This document shows positions 62,875 through 64,000 of a stretch of 64,000 nucleotides of DNA, piece after piece. The position numbers and the translations under genes are program-made. Below the pieces are notes generated by a model that worked only from the letters and a program-made list of their open reading frames with translations, was not told the DNA's origin and ran no database searches. Origin of the DNA: Actinomycetota bacterium (GTDB lineage Bacteria; Actinomycetota; CADDZG01; JAHWKV01; JAOPZY01); NCBI GenBank assembly GCA_035765775.1, contig DASTWV010000043.1, forward strand, positions 173,331 through 237,330, written 5' to 3'. How positions within the stretch are numbered: position 1 is the first letter of the stretch; each line of letters begins with the position of its first letter.

Positions 62875-62884
62875 GGTTCGCAGC

Positions 62885-63697
62885 CTACCCCGCCTTCACG
62901 AACGGCGACCCGGCGGTCCCAGGCCCGAACACCTCCCGCACATCCATGGACTGGGCGACGGAGTGCCGGCGGCCGACGCCGAACAGGTGCTTGGTGATCA
63001 CCAGCCAGATGAGGATGGCGCCGTTCAGCGCCAGCACCACAAGCTTCAGCACGCTCACCGATTTCATGAGCTCGGAGATCTCGAAGGGCAGGAAGCCGGC
63101 CGTGGCCAGGGCGGTCAGGTACTCCGCCCACCGGCGCTCCCGCCACAGGCCGATGGCCTCGGCCCCCTCGACGATGCAGTAGCCGATGGCGGTGAACGCC
63201 AGCACCAGCAGTGGGCCCCGCCGCAGCGTCAGGATCCGGTGCAGCTCCCGGGAGATGACCGGGTGGGTGCTGCCGCCGGTCTGGTTGGCCAGCGAGTTCA
63301 GGGTCTTCAGCCAGCGGGTGGCGCTGGCCCGGGCGATGGACAGGTCGGCCCGCAGCGCCAGGGCCCCCAGGGCGATGATGGCGAAGAGCAGCGAGTGCAG
63401 ACCACGGTCGACGGCGATGAGGCGGGTGATGATCGCCTCCCGGAGCTGCTTGCCGCGGCGGGGCATGGGGCTCCCTTCCAGGGACTGCAGCACCCCCGGG
63501 CCGCCCTCCCCCGGCGGCGGCGGGTCCACCGAGATCCAAGCGTCGCACCGCAGGCAGCGGGCCAGGCGCCGCCCGTCGGGCAGGTCGATGCCGAGACCGG
63601 AGTCCTCCTCGGCGAGGACCGGGGCCGCGGCGGCGGGAGCCGCATGGCCCCGAAAGGCGCACACGAAGGTCTCTGGATGCCACCGGTGACCGCCCAT
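62885..63697 (-). CDS. DUF2127 membrane protein
   Basis: The protein starts at ATG 63697 (a GTG nine codons earlier is possible) with a Cys-containing N-terminus (ETFVCAFRGH, ARCLRCDAWISVD: CxxC). A DUF2127-type region with about four hydrophobic spans follows: GLHSLLFAIIALGALALRAD, PLLVLAFTAIGYCIVEGAEA with IGLWRERRWAEYLTALAT, FLPFEISELMKSVSVLKLVV and NGAILIWLVITKHLF. The CxxC pair and acidic linker before the first span are an addition to the family core. The function is unknown. Confidence 0.8.
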   Translation of the reverse strand: MGGHRWHPETFVCAFRGHAAPAAAAPVLAEEDSGLGIDLPDGRRLARCLRCDAWISVDPPPPGEGGPGVLQSLEGSPMPRRGKQLREAIITRLIAVDRGLHSLLFAIIALGALALRADLSIARASATRWLKTLNSLANQTGGSTHPVISRELHRILTLRRGPLLVLAFTAIGYCIVEGAEAIGLWRERRWAEYLTALATAGFLPFEISELMKSVSVLKLVVLALNGAILIWLVITKHLFGVGRRHSVAQSMDVREVFGPGTAGSPFVKAG

Positions 63698-63785
63698 CCG
63701 CTCCCCACGAGCGTACCCATCCACCTGACCGGCGCTCGCCGGGCCGGGGCAAGACCCGTGGGATCATGACGCCGTTTGTCGGAAG

Positions 63786-63832
63786 CTCTGGGGACTTTCT
63801 GCCGTCGTTTTGACGGAAAATCTTCCCCAAAA
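63786..63832 (+). repeat. 47-bp palindromic repeat, copy 2
   Basis: It aligns with the reverse complement of 37143-37189 at about 38 of 47 positions. Shared cores are TCTGGGGACT, TGCCGTC, TTTT and GAAAAT. CCGTC-gtttt-GACGG forms its inner hairpin and GGGGA pairs with TCCCC outside. It lies in the region upstream of the DUF2127 gene. Confidence 0.6.
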
Positions 63833-63963
63833 CCGCTCGGCCGCGGCCCGAGTCCGGGCGCTGAGGTCGGGGACATTCGTCCCGGGCAGTGGGACACCTA
63901 TGAGGGTCGGGCTGTCAAGCGGCGGTTTGCTTCGCCTTTGCCTTTCCCCTCCCGGACCAACCG

Positions 63964-63994
63964 AGGGCCGTCTGCGAAGCAGACCGAAGGCCCT
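63964..63994. terminator. terminator-like hairpin at the right edge
   Basis: AGGGCC-GTCTGC-gaa-GCAGAC-cgaa-GGCCCT gives two stacked 6-bp stems with a small bulge. No T-run is visible before the window ends. Confidence 0.4.
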
Positions 63995-64000
63995 TGACGG

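Larger units (their letters stand above)
63725..64000. other. gene-free stretch at the right edge
   Basis: No gene is supported. The stretch holds the palindromic repeat and, at the end, a strong hairpin. Confidence 0.4.

Overview
The window comes from a very GC-rich bacterium, most likely an actinobacterium (Actinomycetota). The supporting signs are strong G/C bias at third codon positions, frequent GTG starts, dense operons with 4-nt ATGA/GTGA overlaps, a bacterial XPB helicase with its helicase-associated partner, a family-1 encapsulin with ferritin-like cargo, and an ECF42-type sigma locus with DGPF/YCII genes. The genus cannot be read from the sequence. No rRNA or CRISPR array was seen.

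Region 1 (1 to about 15,355) is an accessory island ending at an intact tRNA-Ala(CGC) gene. Three decayed copies of that tRNA's 3' end lie inside it (618-662, 10851-10893, 11592-11636), which suggests serial site-specific integration and accretion. The left part is a graveyard: three hydrolase remnants with stop codons or frameshifts, a truncated secreted-protein fragment and an IS256-type transposase tail. A frameshifted tyrosine integrase overlaps by ATGA an uncharacterised 622-aa protein with a possible nuclease C-terminus. A DUF3644 protein, a TIR-like plus helical-repeat protein, a degenerate IS3 element, a small protein coupled to an SDH_sah/ClpP-fold protease, and a two-domain dCTP deaminase follow. 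The intact genes look like a defence island.

Region 2 (15.5-30 kb) is chromosomal backbone. It holds an ABC-2 exporter, encapsulin and encapsulated ferritin, translin, leucyl aminopeptidase, moaC, galU, a diguanylate cyclase, an FmdB-type zinc ribbon protein, MTA phosphorylase, a Panacea-domain protein and a quinone oxidoreductase.

Region 3 (29.7-37.1 kb) is a tight five-gene operon: a CBM48-like/gluconate-2-dehydrogenase-subunit-3 fusion, a GMC flavoprotein oxidoreductase, two large cupin proteins and a GlgX-type debranching enzyme. The spacing and domain content suggest an intracellular alpha-glucan-linked sugar oxidation system. I do not recognise this arrangement, and it is the best candidate for an undescribed pathway.

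Region 4 (37-64 kb) contains the ECF42 locus with an amber-interrupted SRPBCC gene, an Ada-AlkA fusion with Ogt, an ABC exporter operon whose ATPase carries a 380-residue proline-rich extension and which ends in an RnfD/UnbU-like membrane protein, etfBA, a SEC-C protein, the XPB helicase pair, an SF1 helicase with arylamine N-acetyltransferase, an aldo/keto reductase, a BCP peroxiredoxin and a DUF2127 protein. A 47-bp palindromic repeat occurs at 37143-37189 and, inverted and diverged, at 63786-63832.
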